64,000 nt of DNA from Ectobius pallidus (GCA_964059195.1 CAXKWD010000001.1:216884484-216948483), one strand, 5' to 3'. Counted from the stretch's first letter, positions 24,207-34,409 are shown. Notes: generated by a model from the letters alone, not told the origin. A program made the numbers and translations.

Positions 24207-24698
24207 ATATAAATGGTTACGCATGATCCGTACAGAGTCCCTCAATTACTGTATTTCTACGTACCTTGTACTGTATTATGCTTTTAAAACCGATTTTATC
24301 CAGATCCTTATCCCCCCAAAATCATATTCTGGGTATGATCAGAAGCAAGGTATATAAAGCTACAAAGGAGGGCATTTCGAAATTTCTTTTCTATTTACCA
24401 GTAGTGGTACCGTATCAATTAATTTGTATAACATTTCAGTGAATTCCATTGGTGAGTTTTAGAGTATTTTGTTCCACAGTTAATTTCTGGTTAAAACGTT
24501 TGAAAAATTATACAGTTTTTAAATTTAAGCATAATATATCCTATAATATGTAGTTCACTAACGATTTCCTTTACCGGTACAATTGAGTTAAATGTGACAA
24601 AATCACAAAATGTAATGCTATATTTTCTCTTACAAATGTACTGGCTTCAGTGAGCAACATTTAAAAAGTAATTTTTAGTAATACATTACTAATACGGG

Positions 24699-24865
24699 TA
24701 CGCCGTAGCGTAGTGGTTGAGGCGCTGCGGAAGGTCGCGGGTTCGATCCCCGATGACTTCGTTGGAGCTTTTCAATTGGCCTATTCCTTCTGGTGACATT
24801 GTGGCCCTGGGGTCGACTCAGCCTCTAACAGAAATGAGTACCAGGAGCAATCCTGGGGGTAAAAA
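24699..24865 (+). mobile_element. tRNA-derived SINE (type 1), 3' truncated
   Basis: tRNA-like head CGCCGTAGCGTAGTGGTTGA with a short deletion, B-box GGGTTCGATCCCC, body up to CCTGGGGGTAAAA, then AGAATCCGGGCCCTAG, a bare end of the hAT-like MITE family. Confidence 0.75.
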
Positions 24866-24889
24866 CCTAAGAATCCGGGCCCTAGTAAT

Positions 24890-25514
24890 ATAATATTTAA
24901 GCCAGTGCTTCCTTGGAGATCCAACGCCACCCATGAACAAAACCGTATTCAATTGTGAAATTAATTGAAGGTGGCCTTGGTCGATTGCCTAGCAACCAGG
25001 GGAAAAAGAGCATCGCTGAAATAGATTTTTTTTTAAATTAACACAACAATTTGGCGATCGCTTTGATTTTGTTAACCCGCTCTACTTGATTAATTTGTTT
25101 ACGGCTCGCAGATATCTGATTCTTTTTTTTTTACATGGGTGGACAGAGAAGGATTACGAATGCACGCCTAAATGGGAAAACCTTGAATTATTTGAGAGAA
25201 ACTCACTGCGAGGGTTTTTTGGGGGGGAACTCGAATCTGACATTTTATATCACACGACTTACGAAGAAAACTGAGAACTGACGACTCTAGTTTGGCAAAT
25301 TCAAAAATGACCAGCAAGGTAGGCCTACAGTTTAGGAAAAGGATTTTTTTTAACTTTTATGGGGCCGGGGAAAGCGCGGAACCGGCTGGCGTGCCGATTG
25401 GAACGCTTTAGGTTAACCGAATGTAGAATAAACCAATAAAATTAAAGAACACTTATTTCACTTCCATTTTTAAAAACATGCATCCATATACAATTCTAAT
25501 TACGTACTGAGAAA
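24890..25514. other. Unassigned
   Basis: No gene found. 25170-25245 resembles part of the RTE-like element interior at 8200-8255 (AACTCACTGCGAGGGTTTT, GAACTCGAATCTGA). Confidence 0.4.
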
Positions 25515-25850
25515 GGTGGTAGAGATGGTAACGTCTTGGACTCGCATTCGGGAGGTCCCAGGTTCAAATCCCGTGGCTGGCCAATTTGACATGGGTTTTT
25601 TCATGGTTTCCCTAGTCGTAAAGGCGAATGCCAAAATTGGTATTTACATACCATGAATCATCCTCACCATTTCATACTGTATCATATCCATTTAAATTAA
25701 TATGAATTGAAATTTACTCCATATAATACACTAACAATAGAAAATAATTGACTATCACTAGTTCCATGGCCTACCCTATTGCATAGACACAGATCGCGAA
25801 CCCCTGATATGATCTCGTAGCTAAAAAGGAGTATAAACACAGCTGAAAAA
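25515..25850 (+). mobile_element. tRNA-derived SINE (type 5), longest copy
   Basis: Head GGTGGTAGAGATGGTAACG (A-box-like), GGACTCGCATTCGGGAGG, B-box GGTTCAAATCCC, body with TTACATACCATGAATCATCC, end GGAGTATAAACACAGCTGAA and a short A run. Confidence 0.8.
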
Positions 25851-26556
25851 AATGTTCATTGTTGCTGGAAATATTAAATTTTGCATTGATTCTATTGTTA
25901 GCTTTTAAACTAACAGTGAATCTTCCAAGAATTATGCTTTATATTACATAATGGGCTTTTATGTTTTTTTTAATTATGCTGTAGGCCTATTGTGCTTTAA
26001 AACTTATTTGATCCAGATCGTTAAGTATGGATGGCTAAAGATTTGAAAGAAATTTCTATTTACCAGAACAAGTACCGTATCAATGAATTTGTATAATATT
26101 TTAGTGCATTGCATTGGCGAGTTTTAGAATATTTTGTTCCACAGTTAATTTCTTTTTAGAAATTTTTAAAAATTATACTGTTTTTATTATTAAATATAAT
26201 ATATTCTATAATATGTCATAAAATCGTATTCTTGGTTTATGTCAAGTTATTTAAGAAGACCTCAATCAGATAGTTTTTCACACATGTGCCTTTGTAAGTT
26301 GAAATTTGCCTTTATAATAATTAACACTGCTGATCTATAATTATCCAAAATTAATTTTTTTTCTAATTGTATCACTGTGGTGAACTAGTAGTAAATAGGC
26401 GAAAAACTCAATACCTAGGCCTACTGTAAATATATAGGCCTACAAATTAATATACTCTTTGCTACTTTCTGTAGGATTATAGACTACACTTTGTTTAGTA
26501 ATTAATTTCAACACACCAGCAACGTTTATATATTTTATAGCACTAGGACGCCTGAT

Positions 26557-26585
26557 CTCTCTCTCTCCCCCCTCTCTCTCCCCCC

Positions 26586-26625
<40 letters not shown>

Positions 26626-26636
26626 CATATATATAG
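26557..26636 (+). repeat. (CT)n and (TA)n low-complexity tract
   Basis: Pyrimidine-rich CT/CCCC run followed by alternating TA/CATA. Confidence 0.9.
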
Positions 26637-26670
26637 CCTACATACATACTGCATATATACTGTATATATG

Positions 26671-27189
26671 CAGAGTGTCTCAAAAAATGTACTAACACTT
26701 TGAGTGAGTATAAAAACATTATTTTTCAACATGGAGACAAGTTTAAAGGCTTGAATTACAGATGCACAGATTACAGATTACATTACCATCGAGACGTAAG
26801 AGCTCACCTCCATGCAGCTTATCCAAACACACGGATTGGACGAAGGGGTAGCATTGAATACCCTGCGAGTTCCCCAGACCCCACGCCAATGAACTTCTTT
26901 TTATGGGGAAACCTCAAGGACAGAGTTTATCGCACAAAACCAAGAACGATTGATGCATTGAAATTGGAAATTGAAAGACGATGTCGCGAAATTCCAAATG
27001 AACTGTGTCGTGACGTTTGCATTAATCAGCTTTGTCTGGACAATGTCGGTGATCAATTTGAACATTGCGAATATGATTCTTTAATTACGTGTTTCTTCTG
27101 TTATTCAAGCCTTTAAACTTGTCTCTATGTTCATAAATAACGTTTTTATACTCATTCAAAGTGTTAGTACATTTTTTTGAGACACTCTG
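26671..27189 (+). mobile_element. Internally deleted mariner/Tc1-superfamily element with transposase fragment
   Basis: Both ends present (CAGAGTGTCTCAAAAAATG and TTTTTTGAGACACTCTG). The open frame 26700-27116 carries the tail of an IS630/Tc1/mariner transposase: HYHRDVRAHLHAAYPNTRIG, YPASSPDPTPMNFFLWGNLK (Leu replaced by Pro next to the catalytic Asp), RTIDALKLEIERRCREIPNE and LCRDVC. The first two catalytic residues are lost. Confidence 0.8.
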
Positions 27190-27513
27190 TATTTAACTCT
27201 GAATATTATAATAATTCTTTCGTAATAGAAATATCCTTACATAACTGATGAGATTTTATGTAAACAGATCATTAATTTGAAACCGAAAGTATTTTCCTCC
27301 ATAATAACATAAGACAATTAAATGAACTGTGTCGTGACGTTTGCATTATTAGCTTTGTCTGGACAATGACGGTCATCAATTTGAACATTTGCGAACATGG
27401 TTCTTTAATTACATGCTTCTTCTGTAATTCAAGCCTTTAAACTTGTCTCTATGTTCATAAATAACGTTTTTATACTCATTCAAAGTGTTAGTACACTTTT
27501 TTGAGACACCCTG
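27190..27513 (+). mobile_element. Mariner/Tc1-superfamily end piece
   Basis: 3' part of the same family ending TTTTTTGAGACACCCTG. Reverse-complement partner of 22478-22802. Confidence 0.72.
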
Positions 27514-27940
27514 TATTTAGCAGTCAGTGAAAGAGTTACGAATACAGAATTTCGGAGACTCCTGTATATTTTCTTCAAATGCAAATGCCGCACATTGAAG
27601 GGAAATAAAATGGAGAACAGGTGACGAGGCATGGGCGTGTGGAGGAAATTGAAGGGCGACATGACGTCATGATAAATGTGGAATGGAAATCAAAACAACT
27701 GCCTGCCATTAATCTACGTCACATGACGTATGACGATAGCTTTCCTTTCTCAGATACACCTGACAAGTATGTAACTTAACTCTTCAATATATTGGAGTTG
27801 CTTCCAAGCAGAAATGTTATGCCAGAATTAGACTAATTGAAACATGACATAAAAGATGTTTCATATTATTAGCAGTAAGGCCAACAATTGGGCCAAAAGT
27901 AAAGAAAGAAAAAAAAACTATACATAATTATTTCTAGATA
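27514..27940. other. Unassigned
   Basis: No gene recognised. Confidence 0.4.
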
Positions 27941-28017
27941 TATAAGCATTCATGAACCACAGATTATTGTCTCTGTTGGACATTACATGAGAATATTACG
28001 CTATAGGAGAAAAATTC

Positions 28018-28090
28018 CTCCGACACTGGGACTTGAACCCAGGACCTTTGGCTATTCGCACCAGTGCTCTACCAACTGAGCTAAGCCGGA
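28018..28090 (-). tRNA. tRNA-like sequence, left arm of palindrome
   Basis: Same family; the T arm is intact (CTGGG/CCCAG). The anticodon stem has changed to CTGGT, giving one mismatch and one wobble. It lies in the left arm of a 173-bp inverted repeat. Confidence 0.5.
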
Positions 28091-28249
28091 GTTCAATTCA
28101 CAGCGCCAGATGGAATCTCTCTCCTATGACCAATTGCCCTAATGGTCTACCTCACAGACTGTATATGACATAACTTGTCTGTCTGTGAGGTAGACCATTA
28201 GGGCAATTAGTCATAGGAGAGAGATTCCATCTGGCGCTGTGAATTGAAC

Positions 28250-28322
28250 TCCGGCTTAGCTCAGTTGGTAGAGCACTGGTGCGAATAGCCAAAGGTCCTG
28301 GGTTCAAGTCCCAGTGTCGGAG
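28250..28322 (+). tRNA. tRNA-like sequence, right arm of palindrome
   Basis: Exact reverse complement of the copy at 28018-28090 and part of the right arm of the same inverted repeat. Internal A-box (TAGCTCAGTTGG) and B-box (GGTTCAAGTCC) promoters are present. Confidence 0.5.
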
Positions 28323-28353
28323 GAATTTTTCTCCTATAGCGTAATATTCTCAT

Positions 28354-28802
28354 AATTATTTCTATATCTGATTGGCTTATTCTTCTCAGTCATGTCAGTA
28401 TAAAGCCACATGGCTCACTGACTTGATTAATCACTCAATGAAAATAATTTTTACCATTTCCAGATAAGCTAGAAACTTTGTATTTGGTTCTTACAGCTAT
28501 TAACCAATAACAGACGGTAAAATTCCAAACGAGTTATCTATTTATTTTTATTTTTTAATCCCCAAACAGTATTCAAAATGGCGGACGCAACTTTAAAGTC
28601 TATGCTCATTTTCCTTTGGGAGTCTTATAACAGCTAAATATTAAATCTTATCAAAAACCGATTGCACCAACAGCTGAGGTCAACAAATTTGATCTCATGG
28701 CGTTTCGACATTTTACAATTTTTCCTCCTGAAATTTCTTTTATAAACTTTCAGATAAAAAAATCTCCCCCCCCCATTTCGGCCTCCTCGCACAGTTTAAC
28801 GG
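28354..28802. other. Unassigned
   Basis: No gene recognised. Confidence 0.4.
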
Positions 28803-29761
28803 TCTAGTTTGATAAGCATATGTGAAGGAATAGCGTTATTTGTCAAAGCTAAATGTATTTAACCTTGAAATTTTTAAAATATGTCAACATTTCACAAAAT
28901 TCAGTGGAAAAGAACTCCGCTAATTATTTCACAGTAATATACCTTCTGTATATAACAGTATTTATGTACCGGTACTACTCCATTTCAACTTGATCAACGA
29001 AATAAACAAATATCTGACTGCAAAGCCCTCAATGATTAGAAATGTGGCATTGTAGTATAGACATGATTTAAAAAAAAAAAAAAAACATGTGACCTTTAAT
29101 TATTAGTTGATACCTTGGTACCGGTCAACCAATTTGGTCAAAAATAAATAGGCTTCTTGCCATGGACATTATAAATGTGTATGCCAAGTTTTTATAAAAA
29201 TCCCGTAACGCATATTTGAGTTATCGCGCCTTTAAAGTAGACACTAAATTGGGTTTTACTCCGGTACCGGTCAACCGATTTGGTCCAAATCAACAGGCTT
29301 CTTCCCATGGACATTATAAATGCGTACACCAAGTTTCAGACGCCGTAGCGTAGTGGTTGGGCCGCTGCGCTACAAATCGGAAGGTCGCGGGTTCGATTCC
29401 CGATGAGGTCGTTGAGATTTTTCAATTGGCCTAATCCTTCTGGTGGCACTTTGGCCCTGGGGTCGACTCAGCCTCTAACAGAAATGAGTACCAGGAGCAA
29501 TCCTGGGGGTAAAGGCGGTCGGTGCGTAAGGCTGACAAACCTTACCACCTTCGTGAGCCGAATGTCCAAAATCTGGGAGCCTCAACCTCCTGGAAGCCGC
29601 TGGGCCTCCATGGCCTGTATAGGGATCACTTTACACCAAGTTTCAGTAAAATCCGATAAAGCGTATTTGAGTTATCGCGCGTACAGACAGACGGACGGAC
29701 AGACGGACAGACATTTTCCCGTCCCCCACACAATCTCATAAAGTACCATACTGGCACTTAA
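28803..29761 (+). mobile_element. AGTGCCAGAATG-family element, with a nested SINE and a partial internal duplication
   Basis: GATAAGCATATGTGAAGGAA to ATACTGGCACTTAATAA. The GGTACCGGTCAACC..GAGTTATCGCGC module occurs twice (29117-29228 and from 29262), and the second is split by the SINE at 29340-29631. Confidence 0.75.
29340..29631 (+). mobile_element. tRNA-derived SINE (type 1), full length with perfect TSD
   Basis: Head CGCCGTAGCGTAGTGGTTGG, B-box GGGTTCGATTCCC, body, end GGGATCACTT. The 15-bp TACACCAAGTTTCAG occurs on both sides (29325-29339, 29632-29646). Confidence 0.92.
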
Positions 29762-30185
29762 TAAAGAAAATAACTTTCATATAATACCGGTCCTTAGGGT
29801 TAAAGAGATTATTCTGGGTTGAAAAAGAAATCGTTCACAGTATTTTAAAACCGAGTAGGAGGTATTTTTAAACGCGAAAATCCACCTGAAACGTCACGAT
29901 GTTTAAAAAAGAAGCCAATGAAGCGGCGTCATTCCTGATTCAACGTTCCCCCTCCGTGTGATATAGGTAGAGGCAATTTATTTTGCTTATTATTTATAAA
30001 GGTGCCATGAATAATGCATGGGTTGATATCCCGTTTTTCATTTCTGAATCACACGTGTAGGCTCCAGCTTCCTGCTACTGTGCCTCCATTCAAAACAATG
30101 TATTTTTTATCTTCATTTTTTAAAATGAAATTCTTGTACCATTTTCAAACAAAAATAAAATCAGGTAAACTAATGTAAGTTAACA
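29762..30185. other. Unassigned
   Basis: No gene recognised. Confidence 0.4.
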
Positions 30186-30525
30186 AAGTGCCAGAATGCT
30201 TTTGTTTAATCAGTGATAATTGCAATTATGATATGCAGAAAATAAGTTATTTTTGTTATCGATTTCCGAGTTAAGCTCCAGATCGATTCATTAAGCAGGG
30301 CTTATGGTCTAAAGTTTGATAAGCATATATGATAAGGAATATGTGGGTAATGTTATTTGTCATAGCTGACTGTATTGCAACTTCCAAAGCCGTATATGAA
30401 CACTGTAAAACAATATGTTGTCATGAGAACTGATTTCCATTTGATAAATTATTTTTATTACAACACCATAAAATAGGCAAATAGACACTAAATTGGTATT
30501 TACTCCGGTACCAGTCAACGGTTTA
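30186..30525 (+). mobile_element. AGTGCCAGAATG-family element, truncated by a SINE
   Basis: Starts AAGTGCCAGAATGCTTTTG and follows the family to ACTCCGGTACCAGTCAACGG, where the SINE begins. Confidence 0.72.
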
Positions 30526-30754
30526 TTGGAGTTTTTCAACTGGCCTAATCCTGTTGGTGGCACGATGGCCCTGGAGTCGACTCACCTCCAACAGAATTGA
30601 GTACCAGGAGCAATCCTGGGGGTGAAGGCGGCCGGTGCGTACGGCTTACCTTACCACCTTCATGTGCCGAATTTCTAAAATCTGGGAGCTTCAACCTACT
30701 GGAACCATCTGGGCCTCCATGGCCTGTATAGGGATCACTTTACTTTACTTTATT
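30526..30754 (+). mobile_element. tRNA-derived SINE (type 1), 5' truncated
   Basis: TTGGAGTTTTTCAACTGGCC to GGATCACTTTACTTTACTTT. Confidence 0.8.
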
Positions 30755-31167
30755 ATTTGCCGCTATGTATAACTCTATCTCTCGGGATAGGTTTACACAA
30801 CCAGTTTCTGGAAATTAGAGATAAATATAATGAAGAATTCACAAAATTGGGATTGCAGTATCTTACGAATGTGTTTATTTTGTACTACAGAAAATAATAG
30901 CAGTTTTAAAGTAGTGCCATTTTGAACAAACTGTTCTTACATGAGATACCTATTGAATTGCTAAAAAGATTCAAAGCACACTGAGAACATCTTTATAAAA
31001 AGAATCATAATAATTCTTCGGAATGAGGTTTTTCTCTATAAGGTCTTGAATGTCCTTCTTCTTGTTTTCGGGCAATGGAAATCTCTTAGAGTAAGCTTTA
31101 GTCAACCTGAAAACGAAAAAAAATAAATAAACAGTTACCACAAGAGGACTATTTTTCTTTTCAAGGT
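30755..31167. other. Unassigned
   Basis: No gene recognised. Confidence 0.4.
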
Positions 31168-31817
31168 CCGATCGGTCGCGAAATAAAAACCACAGGGAAA
31201 ATCAAAACTGTTTTATTTGGAACAATTAGGTACACCTTCTAGCTACATCTCTACATAATCTCGCTCCGATTGAGTCATTTGTCGAAGCGTGGTACCAACT
31301 TTACTAAACCCTCTTCACAGAAGCTTGCCGTCATCGTATTGAGAAGGGTCTTCACGGCATTTTGAAGTGTTCTGAAGTTCTTCGTTCGTGTGGAAGCGCA
31401 GTCCTCCCAGATCTCGGGTTTGTTCAGGACATTTGTATGCATCCATTGTTTGGATTCTTCTTTTGATTCTGGATTGTCGTAACGAATCCATGTTTCACCC
31501 CTTGTCACGATGGATTTCAAAAACTCTTTCCCATGCCGAGTGGTTTTCATCTTTTTCGGCAGCTGAATAAAGATCAGGGAGGAAAGAGCTTCCACACCAA
31601 CGAAGAACTTCAGAACACTTCAAAATGCCGTGAAGACCCTTCTGAATACGCTGGCGGCACGCTTCTATAAAGAGGGTATAGTAAAGTTGGTACCACGCTA
31701 CGACAAATGACTCAATCGGAGCGAGATTATGTAGAGAAGCAGCTAGACGGTGTATCTAAATGTTCCAAATAAAACAGTTTTTATTTTCACTGTGGTTTTC
31801 ATTTCACGATCGATCGG
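31168..31817. mobile_element. Fold-back mariner with transposase fragment
   Basis: Arms 31168-31395 and 31591-31817 are inverted copies of the mariner 3' end, each reading outward to KLVPR(F/Y)DK, the stop and an AAAACCAC-bearing terminus. The minus-strand frame 31275-31595 reads KEFLKSIVTRGETWIRYDNP, then ESKEESKQWMHTN, the mariner block around the second catalytic Asp. The usual GDETW is RGETW here, so a catalytic residue is lost. The loop (31396-31590) holds that block. Confidence 0.85.
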
Positions 31818-31832
31818 AACTTGTAAAAAAAG

Positions 31833-32490
31833 AGTGCGTGGAACGCCACGCGACAGAAGTGAAACTTGTTTTAATTTTTGGGCTTTTTTCAATTATGGGA
31901 TTTTTCAATTTTGGATTGTTGGACTTTTTAATCTGTTGTTTTTGGATTTTTTTACTTTTGGATTTGGATTTTTTAAATGTTTGATCCTTTAATTTTTTAA
32001 TTTTGGAATTTAAGATTTTATTAATTTTGGATTTATTAAATTTTAGATCTTTTAAATTTTTATCTTTTGGATTTTTTTAATTTTCTACTTTCGATTTTTA
32101 ATTTTGGATTTTTGAATTTTTGAGTTTTGAATTTTTAAATTTTGGATATTTGGATTTTTTAACTTTGGATTTTTTATTTTTTTAAATTTTGGATTATTGG
32201 ACTTTGTAATTTTGGATCTTTGGACTTTTTAATTTTGGATCTTTGAATTTTTAATTTTTAATTTTTGTTTTTTTTTAAATTTTGGATTCTTTAAATTTTG
32301 GATATTTGAATTTTTTATTTTTGAATTTTTGAACTTTGGATTTTGGATTTTTAATTTTTGAAATTATATTTTTAAAATTTTGGATTTTTACATTTTTAAT
32401 TTTTTAAATTTTTTAAAATTTTGGATAAGACTAATCATTGAGTTGATTATTTTCTGTGCAGTCCGTTCCGTCACACCTCACTAATTTCGT
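31833..32490 (+). mobile_element. T-rich hairpin-start element, copy 3 (3' truncated)
   Basis: Has the hairpin start, a long T-rich body and the start of the conserved 3' part (GTCCGTTCCGTCACACCTC), but stops after CTAATTTCGTGAC. The final 70 or so bases are missing where it abuts the 3' end of the 619-aa protein gene. It begins 16 bp after a fold-back mariner. Confidence 0.75.
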
Positions 32491-32506
32491 GACTATTCCA
32501 AATAAA

Positions 32507-34366
32507 TTAACAATAAAGCGTATTGACAACCAACCTAACAGACTTCCAAATGTTTGGACTCCTAATTTTCTTGTTCCATACACTGGCTACCTCGAACTCT
32601 GTATCCTTGTAAGAAGTCTTGTAAAAGAATTCTTCGGGTTTTTCCTTCTCGACTTTGAACACCTTAATGTCATCCCATTTCAGTTTCTTCTCTGTACGCA
32701 CACTAAAATTGGTTCTCCATTCTTTCTGCAGACGTTTTACATCATAAAAGTCTTCATAACTCAACTGATGAATACGATACGGTGCATCAGTCTGCTTTGC
32801 TAGGATTATTAATGTTACATACTGTTCTGGTATATAGATAGGACTAGATTTCAGATGCCTCTGAACTTGCTTCTCAATGACACCATGTATGTTGTCGCCT
32901 TCATTCTGCATATGTCCATGTATCAGAAATTTATGGGTGATACTACGAATATTGTGTTTGTGTAGAGCATACAAGTATATTGCAAGTAGATATGTATTCT
33001 TCTGTTGCCACAAGCAGCTATCTGAATAGAACGTAATATCAGGATCATTAGTTTTTCCAATAAGCAATTCAATGTAACGCAGTACACAGCTTCCAATTTC
33101 CACAGCACCGCATTTTCCATCTATTTCAGTCCAGAAGAAACATTCAGAGTTTTCAGCGTAGAGATCACTCACTGTAAAATTGTAACAATTTATTTTACTT
33201 TTATAATAAAATGATGAGTCCAAACCTTTAGGTAGATGCATAACTGCCTGTAAGTCAAACACAGCAACATTCGGTTTGTTCTTATCATCATCCTTCTCTT
33301 TACTAGATAGTTCTTCCTCTTCTAGATGCCTCCTATAAGATTCAATCAAACCTTCCTTGGACTCTTCATTTGCATTCTTAAATGATTCACATAAGTCGCA
33401 TTGATTCTTACCGGGTACATAGAAAGATATGTTATTCCCATTGAATATACGATTAAACATGGTCGAATTGGCGTAAAGTAAGTCTTGCTTCTTACGGCTT
33501 TCTTTATAATCCCGATAGAGACCAGCTAGACTTTTTCCGCCCTCAATAAACTCACGTGTAGTCTGAGCCCTTAAATAGTGAGATTCAATTCTGGGGATAG
33601 CATCAATGAATCTCCTTACACTGTCTGTTATTTCAGGATCCACTGTGGGGTGTTTGCCATGTTTTCCTCTCACTGTGGGGTGTTTGCCATGTTTTCCTCT
33701 CCTGTCAGCCTCAACGAATCCTCTTTCATTTTTCTTTTCAAAAACTGTTCGAATAGGTCTGTCATTTATACCAAGAGTGGCCTTAAAAAATGTCTTACAA
33801 ACCCTAATTCGTGACTTTACCTCAAAATAGAACGCTGAATTGAGATTTCTATGCCCCTGCGTGGTCGGATAGCGATACTTGGGTATGATTGGTTGAGTGT
33901 GTGCAGCTATAAAATCCCGTTGCTTCTGCAAGTCTGCAATACTCCAATAATGACGAAAAATTTCTTGTCTAACTTCATCATTTATCTTCTCCCTACAGCG
34001 TAATCTGCAATTCTCTCTACATGGTGGACGCAATTTTCTTGCTGGAAATTCCTTTCTCGTTTTAGAGGATGATACGTATGGTTTTCCAGAATTTCTCAAA
34101 ACTTTTGCTTTTGTGACTGTCCAGGTTTCTGGTTTCTGTTTCCTTTTCTTCCCTTTCTTCTTCTTCTCCATTTCAGCTTCTGTTTCAACATCAGTTTCAT
34201 TTGCGCTGAAATTTGAATCATATACAGAGTCATCGTCTAATCCATGAATATCATCACTACTACTGTGTAATGGAGAAGCACAGTATTTATTTTTCAATTT
34301 CCTTTTTCTCAAACTCATACGAATAGGACCTTCAGACCTACTTGTACTACTTGTAGCAGCTGCCAT
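32507..34366 (-). CDS. DUF7869-like, transposon-associated protein (619 aa)
   Basis: Long single-exon frame. I start at the ATG at 34366 (MAAATSSTSRSEG); an upstream in-frame TTG is not used. Order: an acidic/serine-rich then lysine-rich N terminus (about 1-80, likely nuclear); a cysteine cluster CRENCRLRC (116-124); a helical middle region; a CDLC knuckle (323-326); then a core with VFDLQAV (D371), FYSDSCLWQQKN (D449) and GHMQNEGDNIHGVIEK (D491, E498). This core resembles the family that Pfam calls DUF7869, which is multicopy in arthropods (from memory). Three spaced acidic residues suggest an RNase-H-like fold, which is my inference. Oddities: RGKHGKHPTV occurs twice in tandem (about 223-242), and the C terminus ends abruptly beside a truncated T-rich repeat at 32500, so it may be shortened. 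A splice-acceptor-like site precedes the ATG. Whether it is a host gene or a mobile-element gene is unclear. Confidence 0.7.
   Translation of the reverse strand: MAAATSSTSRSEGPIRMSLRKRKLKNKYCASPLHSSSDDIHGLDDDSVYDSNFSANETDVETEAEMEKKKKGKKRKQKPETWTVTKAKVLRNSGKPYVSSSKTRKEFPARKLRPPCRENCRLRCREKINDEVRQEIFRHYWSIADLQKQRDFIAAHTQPIIPKYRYPTTQGHRNLNSAFYFEVKSRIRVCKTFFKATLGINDRPIRTVFEKKNERGFVEADRRGKHGKHPTVRGKHGKHPTVDPEITDSVRRFIDAIPRIESHYLRAQTTREFIEGGKSLAGLYRDYKESRKKQDLLYANSTMFNRIFNGNNISFYVPGKNQCDLCESFKNANEESKEGLIESYRRHLEEEELSSKEKDDDKNKPNVAVFDLQAVMHLPKGLDSSFYYKSKINCYNFTVSDLYAENSECFFWTEIDGKCGAVEIGSCVLRYIELLIGKTNDPDITFYSDSCLWQQKNTYLLAIYLYALHKHNIRSITHKFLIHGHMQNEGDNIHGVIEKQVQRHLKSSPIYIPEQYVTLIILAKQTDAPYRIHQLSYEDFYDVKRLQKEWRTNFSVRTEKKLKWDDIKVFKVEKEKPEEFFYKTSYKDTEFEVASVWNKKIRSPNIWKSVRLVVNTLYC
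33640..33705 (-). repeat. 30-bp in-frame tandem duplication inside the CDS
   Basis: The bases encoding RGKHGKHPTV occur twice back to back, nearly identical, adding ten residues without breaking the frame. The two copies are visible directly as cactgtggggtgtttgccat repeated. Confidence 0.85.
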
Positions 34367-34409
34367 CGACAACAATTTTCACCGCACGGATCGATGGAAA
34401 CAATTAAAC

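Larger units (their letters stand above)
23650..26220 (+). repeat. Local segmental duplication (23650-24540 and 25853-26220)
   Basis: ATTGTTGCTGGAAATATTAA...TTATGCTTTATA and, further on, TATTTACCAG...TATTTTGTTCCACAGTTAAT occur in both places in the same order. The first copy also holds a hAT-like MITE that the second lacks. Confidence 0.72.
27987..28353. repeat. 173-bp inverted repeat with 21-bp spacer (two head-to-head tRNA-like SINEs)
   Basis: Arms 27987-28159 and 28181-28353 are the same length and almost perfectly complementary (one difference noted, gaccaatt against gactaatt). The spacer is 28160-28180. Each arm carries a tRNA-like head and its flanks. Confidence 0.9.

Noticed and set aside
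26534..26732. Arg/Glu-rich frame read as a nucleic-acid-binding peptide
   Set aside because: It is the translation of a (CT)n/(GA)n tract.
27987..28353. CRISPR-like or attachment-site palindrome
   Set aside because: The arms are tRNA-like SINEs; there is no repeat-spacer array and the DNA is eukaryotic.
33578..33830. Plus-strand frames within the 619-aa gene
   Set aside because: Antisense shadows; their repeats reflect the 30-bp tandem duplication.
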